The notes under the pieces are model-generated. The model was not told the origin of the DNA. It made no database searches and was given only the letters and a program-made list of their open reading frames with translations. Below, piece by piece: positions 1 to 9,365 of a stretch of DNA of 64,000 bases. The stretch's first letter is position 1; every line of letters begins with the position of its first letter. The stretch spans positions 585,933-649,932 of the forward strand of contig BFEA01000181.1 in the NCBI GenBank assembly GCA_003427395.1, written 5' to 3'. Both the position numbers and the translations under genes were made by a program. This DNA is from Chara braunii (taxonomy: Eukaryota > Streptophyta > Charophyceae > Charales > Characeae).

Positions 1-678
1 GGTACGTGCCCTCACATCATCATCATCATCATCCTTCACCTATCCCCTGACTTCACCCACACCTGTCCTCTCNNTCACCCGAAGACCACCCCTGCGCTTC
101 ACTGTAGTCCANGCCCACCAGCTATGGTGGCTGGGCTATGGNGCTGCCCTCAGCAGCGCCCTCCTCCTCTGCACGANCGCANGTGCTGCACCTCGCCTCT
201 CANCNCTAGCAGCAGCCTACGNGCATGAGCTCNAGCAGCGNTGCCGCCCAGCATGCGAGTGCNTGNATGAGGCAGCCAGNGCCGAGCTCTTTCCTTTANG
301 GAAAGAGTTGGCCTGCTCANGCAGCCTGGCTGCCTNGGCCTGGGCCCAGAAGCTTCNGNAAGGCCCCAGGAGGCTGCCTGGATGCAGCAGCTACTGGGCT
401 GCTGGGCCTCGTTCGGTTGGGCGCCCAACTGTCTCTGTATGAGGCTGCGAATCACGGCCAGGGCCTGCATTCTTTGGAAAGGCCCGGTAGGCCGTGGAAA
501 TGTCCTTGTTGCTCGGCCTGTGTTTCTTTCAACCAACTGGCGCGTCGCAACTGCCTGAACCCCAAATATGAAATTGACAGTCGAAGGCCTTTTGCAAAAA
601 GCCAGGCCCGCTTTCACTTAGGGCGGGCAAGGCTGCAGACAGGGCCCCATAGGCCTACCGAGGACCCTGATCCTCGCA
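1..678 (-). mobile_element. G-family LTR, partial (cut by window start)
   Basis: This is the right-hand part of an LTR of the G retrotransposon family in minus orientation. It aligns almost throughout with 61350-62033, including the CAT-repeat tract near its left end, the block around the conserved GCCTTCACTTAGGGCGGGC phrase (copy at about 615-632 is slightly altered) and the terminal CCTCGCA at 672-678. Many single N bases fall in 70-360, so base calls here are poor. Open frames that cross it have no support as genes. Confidence 0.8.
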
Positions 679-1322
679 CTGTGCACTCGTTCGAGACCAA
701 ACGGCAGTGGCAGTGAAAGTGCGGTCGAAATTGCCCTGCAGAGGAGGCTCCGAAAATCAAATAAATTATCATATTATTCAGCATAATAGTAGGTCTAATA
801 TAGGCAGACGTGGGAGCGGAAAACAGGGGTCGACCCGGACACCCCGTCTTTCCGCCTCCCGTCAGATAAAGGTAGAGTCAGAAACGGACATAGCCGATAG
901 GTGCAGACTCATAAATCTCCCATATTGGGAGGCCGACTGAGTTTGGTAGCCCGACACCGGCCCGACCTTGGCTTGACCTTGACCTATGACGCTCCGACTA
1001 AGTGGTCTACCGGACCCACAGACCCTAGCCTGAGACTCGGCCTATGGGATTTTGTGGAACCGGGACCATCTGGGACTTTGGGACCGAGACGCGGGGCGTT
1101 GCAGTGTGAAATCCTTTCATTTCCCCACCTTATCATGGTTTTCCAGAAATTACCATACCATTGTCAGTGTTGAAGTGCTCGAGGCAGTAAATGGTCAGAC
1201 TTTGAAGTTTGAACCACCGGTCCCTCCAGGTCTCTTTCTCCAAATGTGGATTGTTGCCGCTTGCCAACTGCTGCCAAACCCACAGGGTGCCTGATATTCC
1301 TTGCAGCACCGGCCCTTTCCCT
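679..1322. other. Intergenic; diverged F-type repeat
   Basis: No gene is seen. The part from about 920 to 1130 resembles the F repeat at 15990-16260 (runs of GGGAC/CCTATGAC-type phrases ending in a GTGAA-ATCCTTTCA sequence), so it is probably a third, diverged F copy. The rest is unremarkable. Confidence 0.4.
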
Positions 1323-1554
1323 CCAGTAAGCCCAACCGGCTATTTCGCAGCGGGTTAAGCGGAGCATCAGAGCGAAATTGCTTGGAACAGGACTGGTGGT
1401 TTGGAATTGTTCTGCCAGTAGTTAACCAGGCATTCTGTCCAGTAGGCCTGATCCACTATTTTGTGGCGAGTTAGTAGAGCGTCAGAGCAAAAGTTGCTGG
1501 GAACAGGACTGGTGGTTTGGAGTTGTTCTGCCAGTAGTTAACCAGGCTGTCCGT
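1323..1554. repeat. Tandem duplication, two units of 116 bp
   Basis: Unit 1 (1323-1438) and unit 2 (1439-1554) both start with CCAGTA and share long blocks such as GGAACAGGACTGGTGGTTTGG and TTCTGCCAGTAGTTAACCAGG. They differ at roughly one base in six, so the duplication is not recent. No coding content is seen. The 1555-1866 stretch that follows holds only a G-run (about 1755-1800) with uncalled bases. Confidence 0.8.
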
Positions 1555-1866
1555 GTCGGTATTCTACACATCTAAGGTCTTCTATCCACTCAATGCTTGA
1601 GATTCCGGTTTGCCTTTCCAACCAACGAACCCTCCCCGACTCTAAAATTGTAAGGCTCATGAGGCTGTATTTGTAAAGAATCATTTAAGAATGTGCATTC
1701 TGCAGCTCTGTTAAAGTGCAGATCGCCCCCCTGGGCATACTCTTATAGAGTAGGGGGAGNGGGGGGGGNGGGGGGCGGGGGGGGTGCAGGCGGGGGAAGG
1801 GATAGAATGATCGAGAGTTTGGTACACCTGGATTTCCAGGTTGCGTGGGTTCTGAATGGCTCTGGA

Positions 1867-2117
1867 CTGGTTGCCTAGCTGAATGTTTCAGGTAGCCTAG
1901 AATTGTGAAATAAATCAGTAATTCTAGAAAACAAAGGTGAAATTTGGCAAAGCAGGTGGCTCACCTGGAATATGAAATGTTTGCCTGGTTGCCTAGTTGA
2001 ATGTTTCAGGTAGCCTAGAATTGATAAATAATTCAAATAAATCAGCAATACAATACTAATACTAGAAAACAAAAGTGAAATTTGGCAAAGCAGGTGGTTC
2101 TCCTGGAATGTGAAATG
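1867..2117. repeat. Tandem duplication, units of about 119 and 130 bp
   Basis: Two copies start at 1868 and 1987 with GGTTGCCTAG and both run through AATGTTTCAGGTAGCCTAG, GAAATTTGGCAAAGCAGGTGG and GAAATGTTTG. The second copy carries a small AT-rich insertion near 2030. The position just upstream of the RING-ligase exon suggests that this is intronic. Confidence 0.8.
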
Positions 2118-2307
2118 TTTGGCAGTGTGGTTTTACTTTTTGTTTCTCTTGGTGAAGCTGCAAACCGGTTTTAGATGTTTTTAACTAAAGATCAGCCATG
2201 TCGATTTGACCTCAGGTCACAGCTGACATGTATCAATCTCTGTGGCCTGTGTATGCGTTCTTGTACTCTGTGTGTTCATGCACGTGCACTCAATTGTATA
2301 TGTGCAG

Positions 2308-2440
2308 GCTTGTCGTGGTGTTTCTAGCCTTCGATGTTTTTTTTGTCGTCTTCTGCATTGCGCTTGCCTGTGTCATTGGAATTGCAGTTTGCTGCTGCCT
2401 TCCCTGTATCATCGCGATTCTCTATGCTGTTGCAGATCCT
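2308..2440 (+). CDS. Exon of a membrane RING-type E3 ubiquitin ligase (At4g11680-like), transmembrane part
   Basis: This 133-nt exon encodes a very hydrophobic segment with the phrases [27 protein letters not shown] and [10 protein letters not shown]. That is the hallmark transmembrane block of the plant family of RING-finger E3 ligases typified by Arabidopsis At4g11680/At1g68070, which attach ubiquitin to substrates at membranes. In that family the block is followed by an acidic linker and a C-terminal RING-H2 domain. The borders look like real splice sites: TATATGTGCAG before 2308 and CCT|GTAAGT after 2440. The first base completes a split codon and the exon ends in phase 0. I do not find the other exons, including the RING exon, in the window. 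They may lie far away across long introns, or this may be a stranded gene piece. The frame is open across the whole exon, with no damage. Confidence 0.72.
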
Positions 2441-2562
2441 GTAAGTTGGAGGGGGCCTACACTGCATTTGACTGAGTGTTTCCTGACAGTATGCCCAATA
2501 ATATTTTGGTGCCTGCCGTGTTTTGAAATACCAGAAGATTGAACGAATCATGCCCAACTTAC

Positions 2563-2732
2563 CATTTTCACCCGAATAGAACGTATGGTCATCAATGCTG
2601 ATCAGGGTTCCTTCGGCCAGGCAGAAGGAAGCGTGTGGGTGTTCTATGATGTAATATTTTCCTGACTTGCCGGTGGAATAGGAACCGGACTGATGCTCCC
2701 CAGAATGGAAATGGAGCCAGGGCCATAAGGAC
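2563..2732 (-). CDS. Candidate internal exon, unknown protein
   Basis: On the minus strand a 170-nt block is open in only one frame and is bounded by a good acceptor (TGATTGCAG before 2732) and a good donor (AAATG|GTAAGT at 2562). The encoded text includes GKSGKYYIIEHPH, SFCLAEGTLISIDD and HTFYSGENG, which read like a folded soluble protein and are not low-complexity. I do not recognise the family. It lies 122 bp from the plus-strand RING exon, so two genes on opposite strands would have to be interleaved, which lowers my confidence. It could be a gene fragment. Confidence 0.35.
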
Positions 2733-4020
2733 CTGCAATCAGACTCGCTTTCTTTCCACTTCACACACATGCAAACAGATGGAGACTCACACTGGCGCAG
2801 GGTGCCCACTCAAAGCTTAGAGATATGGAAATCAAGAACACAGTTCAGATGCAAGTTCTCTTCAACAGGCTATGGCGCATCAGCGCCTGAACATCCCAAC
2901 CTTCGTCACTGTCCCACCCCACTGTTCACACACGCTCACTCTGGATCACCCTGAATACCACCACACACATACAATATGTCTAACTTCCTCCTACAGCGGC
3001 TATGGCCGCACTACCACTACTGACTATGGCTACGATCTCCCTTCAGCTCACTTCGTCTTCGGGCAACCTGCAGACCACCTTCGCACAAGACGCTGTAGCA
3101 GCGCTTCCGCATGGCTTACGCAGCGAATGAATGTATGGCTGAGCGCTGCCTCTTGATTTATACTTCAGGAACTCGTTGGTCTGCCCCTTTCCATCGGCCC
3201 ATGGTGCACACAGTCCCTCTTGGTACTTGCTGGACTGGACTGGGACTGACTGGACCGGTACCGCTGACTGCATAGGTTTGCATTGCCAACTCGACGCAGT
3301 CGCACTGCCGACGTAATGCAGTTGGGCTCACCACTTGCCCACTTGCCTCTGTCTAAACGTGAGACAAACTTCGAAAAGCTGCTTCCGGAACTTCCGGAAG
3401 TCTGTGGGCTTGGCCTTTCGGGTACTGTAGCAGCTACGACCTTGACCTTTCAGGACTGTAGCAGCTACGACCTTGACCTTTCAGAATGCCTATAGCTACG
3501 ACCTCTACAAAGCTGTGACCCCTACTCGATAGACCTACAGATCGAATCCCTGCATCTACACAGTCCTGTGACAGACAAACAGCACCTAACGAAACACAGG
3601 TCACGGGTTCAAACACTAGGGGGTCAACTCGATACTGTACCTGGGTAAGGTAGGGTCTGGGGATCGAACCCTGGAATCTGCATCTGCCTCTGCAAAGGTG
3701 AAAACCGTTTCAGACCTGTTTTTAAAAAAAAAAGAAAGAAAAAAAAGAAAAAAGAAAAGAAAAGAATGTATGGTCGTCATTGCAGTATCTATAATGAAAG
3801 TTGCCCCAAATACAGCTATTATGACCGTACGTTCTATTTCGGGAAAGACAGTAGCTCTTCTGTCTTTTGCGCTGCTGGGCCTGTCTGGCTCCTATCACTC
3901 GAGTCTCCACCCTCCCCTGTGGGCATCCGTTTTTTTCAGTCCTGAGGAGGGAGGTCATGTGCAAATGTGCTTGGCTGCATCGCAGGCATTGTTGCATACT
4001 AGTGAATACTTCACCAAGTA
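2733..4020. other. Non-coding stretch with small repeats
   Basis: No gene is supported. A perfect 31-bp tandem pair lies at 3424-3485 (starting ACTGTAGCAGCTACGACC). An A-rich tract lies at about 3725-3766. Two copies of the GCTATGGC motif lie at 2869-2876 and 2999-3006, which hints at a degraded minus-strand LTR or leader there. Confidence 0.5.
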
Positions 4021-4508
4021 TGGGCAGAACCAAGATCAACCAATATAGGATGAGCATGTATACAGCGGAAGTCTGATAAATGGACTGACTCACATAGACG
4101 GAACTCACCCAAACATCACTAAACACACAAGCAATCGTGAGATGGAAGGGGTCTGAAGACCATACATAGAAGATGCTTCAGGCCCCGTACAATCATACAC
4201 AGATGAATGGTGGGAGGAGAGATGATGGAGGTGGGAGGTACAGGCCGCGTCAGATGTCACCGAGATAGAATCCAGAAGGTCACCGATATGGTAGTCCAAA
4301 ACATCACCGAACAAAATCAGAATGTCGTGGACATAAGTCACCAATGTCGGAGGTACAGAATCCTAATGTAACCGGTGTCCGATCTGTGATACCGCCTGGT
4401 ATCAATCCCAACTATCTCCAATGTCTTGCATCCGGTAAGTATCACAGCCTCCTACCACCGAAGTCCAATCACTGATCTCTCTCCAGTCTGAAGAAGAGGA
4501 GGAAGAAG

Positions 4509-4539
<31 letters not shown>

Positions 4540-5115
4540 CTGAGGAAGAAGAAGAGAGGGGCAGAGCACGGGCGGAGATGGCGACTAGCGCCAGGCCCTA
4601 CCCGATGGGACAAGATGGCCCGTTGGCTGCTGCGGGAGACGGCTGTGCTGCTAGGAGCTATGGCGCTCGTGGCTGCTGTCAGGTAAGTCTCCCTCCTTGC
4701 TGTTCCTTACTGCAGTGCGCTAAACTTAGCGCTGCAGTTCCCATCGCTGCGCTGAACCCAGAATAGCTCAGCGCGGTCGCTCCTCAATGCCGCTGCTCTC
4801 AGATGCAGGTAAGGTCGCTGGACCGGCCTAAGTACCGTCCGGCGGCCGGTCGGCCTCAATGCTGCCCAGCGCGCCGTGATCTGGATCGTCAAGATTGACG
4901 ATTCAGATCAAACCCGCGAGTGGAAGCCTCAAGAGCGCCGCCAGGCCCAATGGTAATGTCGTTTGGGCCTAGACCTGGTCTGCTGCAGGAAATCAACCGG
5001 TGGCCTCAATGCGGCCTACCAGGAGAAGGGTTCGGCCTTTGGCTGGGCCGGCCTAAGTACCCCTTAGCCTAGTGGTCGGATCCGAAAGGGACCCGTCTGA
5101 CATCAGTATGTAACA
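4021..5115 (-). mobile_element. 3' LTR of element A1
   Basis: In element orientation the LTR starts at about 5115 with TGTTACATACTG, directly after a polypurine tract (the reverse complement of the C-run at about 5119-5127), and ends with CA at 4021. It is homologous to the A2 LTR at 26583-27753: both share the start (CATACTG), the GCCATAGCTCC motif, a TCTTCTTCTTCCTC-like tract and the end region around CTTCCGCTGT. The sequence near 4690 holds a GGTAAG splice-donor-like site on the opposite strand. The exact LTR start may differ by 2 bp. Confidence 0.7.
4490..4538. repeat. (GAA)n microsatellite
   Basis: A run of GAA units lies inside the A1 LTR (TTC on the element strand). It corresponds to the shorter TTCTTCTTCTTCC tract in the A2 LTR at about 27330, so the expansion probably grew within the LTR. 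Confidence 0.95.
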
Positions 5116-5894
5116 CACTCCCCCCCTTAAAAGACCGAGCTACCTGCGAGGGCGAAGTTGTCTGTCCGATACCNGGGTGGGTNGGGTGGGACGAGCTTTG
5201 TCCTTGGCGAGTCGCTGATTCTCGTAGTCGGAGAAGATGAGTGGTGCAGATGCCTGTAAGTCTGCGCGGGAGATCCAGCGCGTGCCATCAGGGGCACATT
5301 GCTTGAATGTGACTTGGTATTGCATTGGCTTGTTGCCACACTTGTGATGTGTGATGACACAGTCAACTTCCTGATGTCCGTCCATAGAGGGCGGATCCTG
5401 TGATCGTCGGCCCGAAAACTCATCCTTGGAAGGTGGCGTATACACGGCCAGCTTTGACGCATGAAAAACCGGGTGCACGCGGAGGTGCGGTGGGATGGCA
5501 ATCACAAAGGAAGGGCCAGCGGGGTCGTCGCCTGCTGCAGAAATTACCTTCCATGGTCCAAACCATTTCGGGAGGAGTTTGCGCGAGACGTCTTTCTCAG
5601 CGAGGACCCAAACAAGGTCTCCCTCGCGGAAAGGACATGGGAGTCGACGTCGGTTGGCTTGCTGCTGCATGCGGATTTGAACCTTTTGCATGTTCGCTCG
5701 GGCTTTGATCAGCAGGTCCCGGTACTTCCGAATGGAAGCGGGAGAGCAAGCTTTCTCTCCACCGTGATGCAACTCGAATGGAGTGATGCAGATTCTGGGT
5801 GCACCAAAGTGTTATAGGCAAACTCGATGTCGGGAAGCCAATCAAACCAATCTTTCTGGTCGGGACGGATGAGTGTACGTAACATCATTTGAGC

Positions 5895-6220
5895 TAACTC
5901 AGCATTGCTTCGAAATCACTTCTTCCCTAATGCCGCACTCCTCCATGCCGTAAGTTGGTTCTGAGCCAGTGTGAACAGTAGATATTGGACAGAGGCTTGC
6001 ACTTCTAAAAACCATGATTAAAGCCGATTTGCGAGGACTTGCTAGGGGGGGGGAACGGGGGGGTTGGGTGGCTGAGGTAAGGTGGACGGAGGAAGGCCTA
6101 GGCCTTGAGCAGCGACAGGAGGCGGAGGTGAGGAGAAATTATTGTCTGCAGGAGGCGGAGACGGTGAGAGACTATCATCTGCTTTTTCATGAGTGAACAG
6201 TCACCAACCTGGAGCAGCGG
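5895..6220. other. 326-bp insertion in the A1 integrase
   Basis: Compared with A2, the integrase text breaks after HQT and resumes with AQMMLRTLIRPDQ, and the DNA between (5895-6220) has no counterpart. It is G-rich in the middle (GGGGGGGGGAACGGGGGGG near 6045-6064) and otherwise unlike the other repeats of the window. I see no clear terminal repeats or target duplication. Confidence 0.6.
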
Positions 6221-7511
6221 GGTCTGATGCGTTCGTTCCGATTGTCCGTCCATCTGCGGGTGCCGCGCAGAACTCGGCTTCATAGTCGAACCGGACTCCG
6301 TCATGAGGGAAGTCCAAAAGGCTGACATGAAGCGAGTGTCTTTGTCGCACACAATGTCTTCCGGTACACCGTGGCAGGTAATCCAACCGGTGTGCAAGAG
6401 TCGTGCGAGCTCGGGGGCTGTAACATGGTACTTGCATGGAAGAAAACGAGCGTACTTGCTCAAACGGTCAACGACCGTGAGGATGCCGTCATGACCGAGG
6501 CGATCGCGGGGAAACGGGCCTGTAACATGGCAATGGAGAGGCGCGGTGCCCGAGGGATTGACATCGGTTTCAGTTCGCCATAAGGGACCTGAGATTTACC
6601 TTTGTTACGATGGCAAACTGCGCATGACTCAATGTACCTCGTGACGTCATGAAGAACGTGGGGCCAGTGAAAACGCTGGCTGAGGCGGGCCAATGTGCGG
6701 GTCACGCCAAGGTGTGCCGAAAGTCGTGCGTCGTGGAATTTGTCGAGGAGGCGAGTCCGTAAGATGCGATCTTGATGCACCACTAGCAAGTCCTTTCCTC
6801 TCGTGTGGAGGAGTAGGAACTCGTCGGAGATACGATAGTGACCAGCCGGCGGGTGATCCGACGAAAGCTCCGCGTAGAGCGTGGAGTATGTCGGGTCAGA
6901 CTTGTAGCCGTTGACGAAGTGCTGCTGCAGATCGTAATCGAGCTGGAACGTCGTAGTCACGAGGGCACAAAAATCCGGCCGTCGTGAGAGGGCGTCCGCT
7001 GCTCGGTTGGCGGGACCTGGAATGTGGCATGGGTCAAAGTCGAACTGGTCGATGTAATACATCCATCGACCGATTGTGCTGGTGACCGTGTCTTGCGTTT
7101 TTTAGTAGGTCAACGGATTGTTATCCGTGTTCCATTTAAAACGCCAATGACCGAGAAGAAAGTGGCGCCACCGTTTGAGAACGATGACGAACGCGAGTAG
7201 CTCTTTCTTCCTAACATCATCGAGGGTGTTGACGAGAGGCACCTTTTGGGAGAAATACTCAACCGGGTGCCAACTGTCCGGGTGGCATTGTTCTAATACC
7301 GCACCAATACCGTACCCGAAAGTGTCCGTAGTCACTTGGGTGGGTAGGGTGGGGTCATAAATATGGAGGGCTGGTGCGTCTTGCATTCCCGCCTTCAACG
7401 TATTGAACGTATTGAACGCGCCACGAGCTGCGTTGTCGAACTCAAATGGTACCTTCGGGGACTGAAGTCTCGACAAAGGGGCTGTCACTTTGGAGTAAGA
7501 CTCGATGAAAC

Positions 7512-7629
7512 GCTGATAGTATCCAGCCAAACCATGAAAGAGCGTACGTCCGTCGTGCAACGGGGTTCCGGCTGATAGTATCCAGCCAAACCATGAAAGA
7601 GCGTACGTCCATCGTGCAACGGGGTTCCG
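7512..7629. repeat. 59-bp tandem duplication in A1
   Basis: The segments 7512-7570 and 7571-7629 are identical except for one base (CCGTCGTGC versus CCATCGTGC). The duplication interrupts the RT region of A1 and must be recent relative to the age of the element. Confidence 0.95.
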
Positions 7630-7681
7630 GCCAATCCACGATGGCTTGGATCTTGTACGTCAAGGGACGAATGCCACGATT

Positions 7682-8380
7682 GCTCGCCTGAGCCAGCAGC
7701 GATACAGCGGCTCCCTACAGTCCTTGTTTGCAGAGTTTGAGCAGCTAACTTCCACACCAGGGTTGGTCATGTCTGCAGATGACCTACTAACTAACTTCTG
7801 CAGGGCAGCCCCTGAGAACATATATGTTGCATTGTACAACGCTGGGCACAAGGACTGGAGGTCCTTTGGCCGTGCAGCCCTGGACATGGAGGCCAAACTT
7901 CATGTCCAGGCCCCCTCCTCTGGCAGGAGGAAAGGTGCCTTCCCTCATGGTGGTAGAAAGGGAAAGGCAGCCTTTGCCCATGCAGGGTCTGCATCAGCCT
8001 CTGACTCAGACTCCCAGGTTGATACACCATCAGCTGGGACTGGATCCGCTGCTGATACAAATGTTGCAGCGGCCCTGACTCATGCTGTTTTGGGAGTTCT
8101 GCAGCAGCAGAAGACGTTCTCCCCCACCACAGCCTCAGCCAGCGCAAAGGGGAAGGAAAAGGGACGTCGGCCTTCCTCTTCCCAGCGCCCTAACCTGCCC
8201 AAAGATGTCCGAATGCCAGCTGACCCTCTCAATCCCTCCACTCTCCCCTGGCATGACCTCGAGATCCAGGAGGGAGTTTGGAGAAGAAGAAAGGAGAGAG
8301 GGGTCTGCCTGAGGTGTGAGGGACAACACTTTCTAAAGGACTGCCCTTACATGCCAGGCCCAGGGCAGTCAAAAAACTGA
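7682..8380 (+). pseudogene. B1 gag, C-terminal part with zinc knuckle
   Basis: The segment from SGSLQSLFAEFEQLTSTPGL is collinear with the B2 gag at 35550-36200. A Ser/Ala/Gly/Lys-rich linker follows, and then a zinc knuckle at 8306-8344, CLRCEGQHFLKDC. The spacing is C-x2-C-x3-H-x4-C, one residue shorter than the usual CCHC knuckle. B2 has the same short spacing. Gag packages the element RNA into virus-like particles. The frame stops at 8378-8380, and the PR part continues in another frame. Confidence 0.8.
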
Positions 8381-8399
8381 AACAAACCCTGGGGACTGC

Positions 8400-8815
8400 A
8401 GTTTCCCCCAGTGTTGCACCTTCATCTGCTCAGGTAGATGAATCTGCACTTGTTTCAGTTGAGACTGATTGTGTTTATTTGGGGACTGCGTGGGCAGCAT
8501 CCTTTTGCTATGAGGATCCTGGCCCGGATCAGGACCCGGAGCAGGATGAGCTTCAGGCACTTGCTGCCTTCTTCCTTCATCTGAAGGAACAGAAGAAGAG
8601 CAAGTCTGATTTCATCTTACTTCGGCCCCTGATCAATCGCACCAGGATCACAGGGCTGTTGGACTGTGGAGCCACCAGGAACTTCATGTCTTCAGTGCAG
8701 TTAAGAAGCTGCATCTGGGCATGAAAGTTCAGCAGCCGCAGCAACCGCTGCTGGTGAGGATAGGTGATTCCACAGTGCTCACCATCAGGGAGAAGGTCAA
8801 ATCTTCCCAGGGCCT
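8400..8815 (+). pseudogene. B1 protease (aspartic), interrupted
   Basis: The stretch encodes an acidic linker (EDPGPDQDPEQDELQ), then LLRPLINRTRI and the active-site phrase LLDCGATRNFMS. The site reads Asp-Cys-Gly-Ala where most retroviral-type proteases have Asp-Ser/Thr-Gly-Ala. A frameshift lies directly after it (about 8695-8700). The reading then continues to about 8815, where a foreign 547-bp segment enters; the end of PR resumes at about 9366. Confidence 0.75.
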
Positions 8816-9362
8816 GCCCTGTGGCAAGCCTGGGTGCCATCCTTCTTGAGGTGCCCTTCCACCTCTTCGCTGCGGGGACCGATTACCCTGACGATTTGGC
8901 GGGGGACCTTGACCCCTACCTCCCGCTTGGCGGTTTCCTTGGCCGCCAACCCCCTGTGCGCCTGGTCCTCGGCCTCCCCCTCTACCTTGCGGCCTCCCTC
9001 CAGCCGCGACAACAGCATAAGACCTCCCTTGTCCTACACTACTGTCTTCCTCCTCGAGGCCCCACTCGATCTGAATATATGGAACCTTGTCTGTACCACC
9101 TTCCTCTAATGTCAGGATCATATGATCCTTGGCCTTGACTTGGCCAGAGATGGTACGCCCTTTCCACCTTTTTCCCTTCTCTAAGTCCTTGTGCCAGAAG
9201 GTGGTAACCGGCATGGACTTTGACTCGAACAGGACCACTTCCCTACTCAACGCATCATAGGTGACCTGCTCGGTCTTATCAAAGACGTGCCCCCTCAGGG
9301 GCTCAGGCATGGCACGATAGAATAACTGGACCAATTGGGTCTCAGTGACCCCGTGGTCTGGG
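8816..9362 (-). mobile_element. Reversed gag-like fragment inserted in B1 PR
   Basis: The minus strand is open over about 180 codons with text such as LVQLFYRAMPEPLRGHVFD, YDALSREVVLFES and a Gly/Arg/Gln-rich tail (RGPGAQGVGGQGNRQAGG). This reads like a retroelement gag: a capsid-like segment followed by an RGG-rich nucleic-acid-binding region. B2 has no such sequence at the homologous site, so it is an insertion. I see no LTR, tail or clean target duplication, and the source element is not otherwise in the window. Confidence 0.65.
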
Positions 9363-9365
9363 ACG

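Larger units (their letters stand above)
5140..7680 (-). pseudogene. A1 pol remnant: RT end, RNase H, integrase, chromo-like tail
   Basis: On the minus strand, reading down from 7680, I see the end of RT ([10 protein letters not shown], then AGYYQRFIESYSK), RNase H (DPTLPTQVTTDTFGYG, then WNTDNNPLTY followed by a stop near 7101), and the integrase zinc finger with H-H and C-x2-C (FHDARLSAHLG ... ESCAVCHRNK). The catalytic core follows in pieces (HGVPEDIVCDKD, GQSERTHQ), then the basic linker (QQANRRRLPCPFREGDLVWV) and a C-terminal chromo-like segment (EVDCVITHHKCG ... ISRADL) ending in RQLRPRR at 5140. It is collinear with A2. Damage includes frameshifts near 6460, stops, a 326-bp insertion and a 59-bp duplication. 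The gag, protease and most of RT are missing because the element is fused to B1 at about 7680. Confidence 0.85.

Noticed and set aside
2242-2475. Alternative reading frame over the RING-ligase exon
   Set aside because: The frame with FLAFDVFF and CCCLPC matches a known family and fits both splice borders; the other frame does not.
3480-3690. tRNA-like B boxes (GGGTTCGATCC-type phrases near 3545 and 3663)
   Set aside because: No A box at the right distance, and the flanking bases do not form T or acceptor stems.
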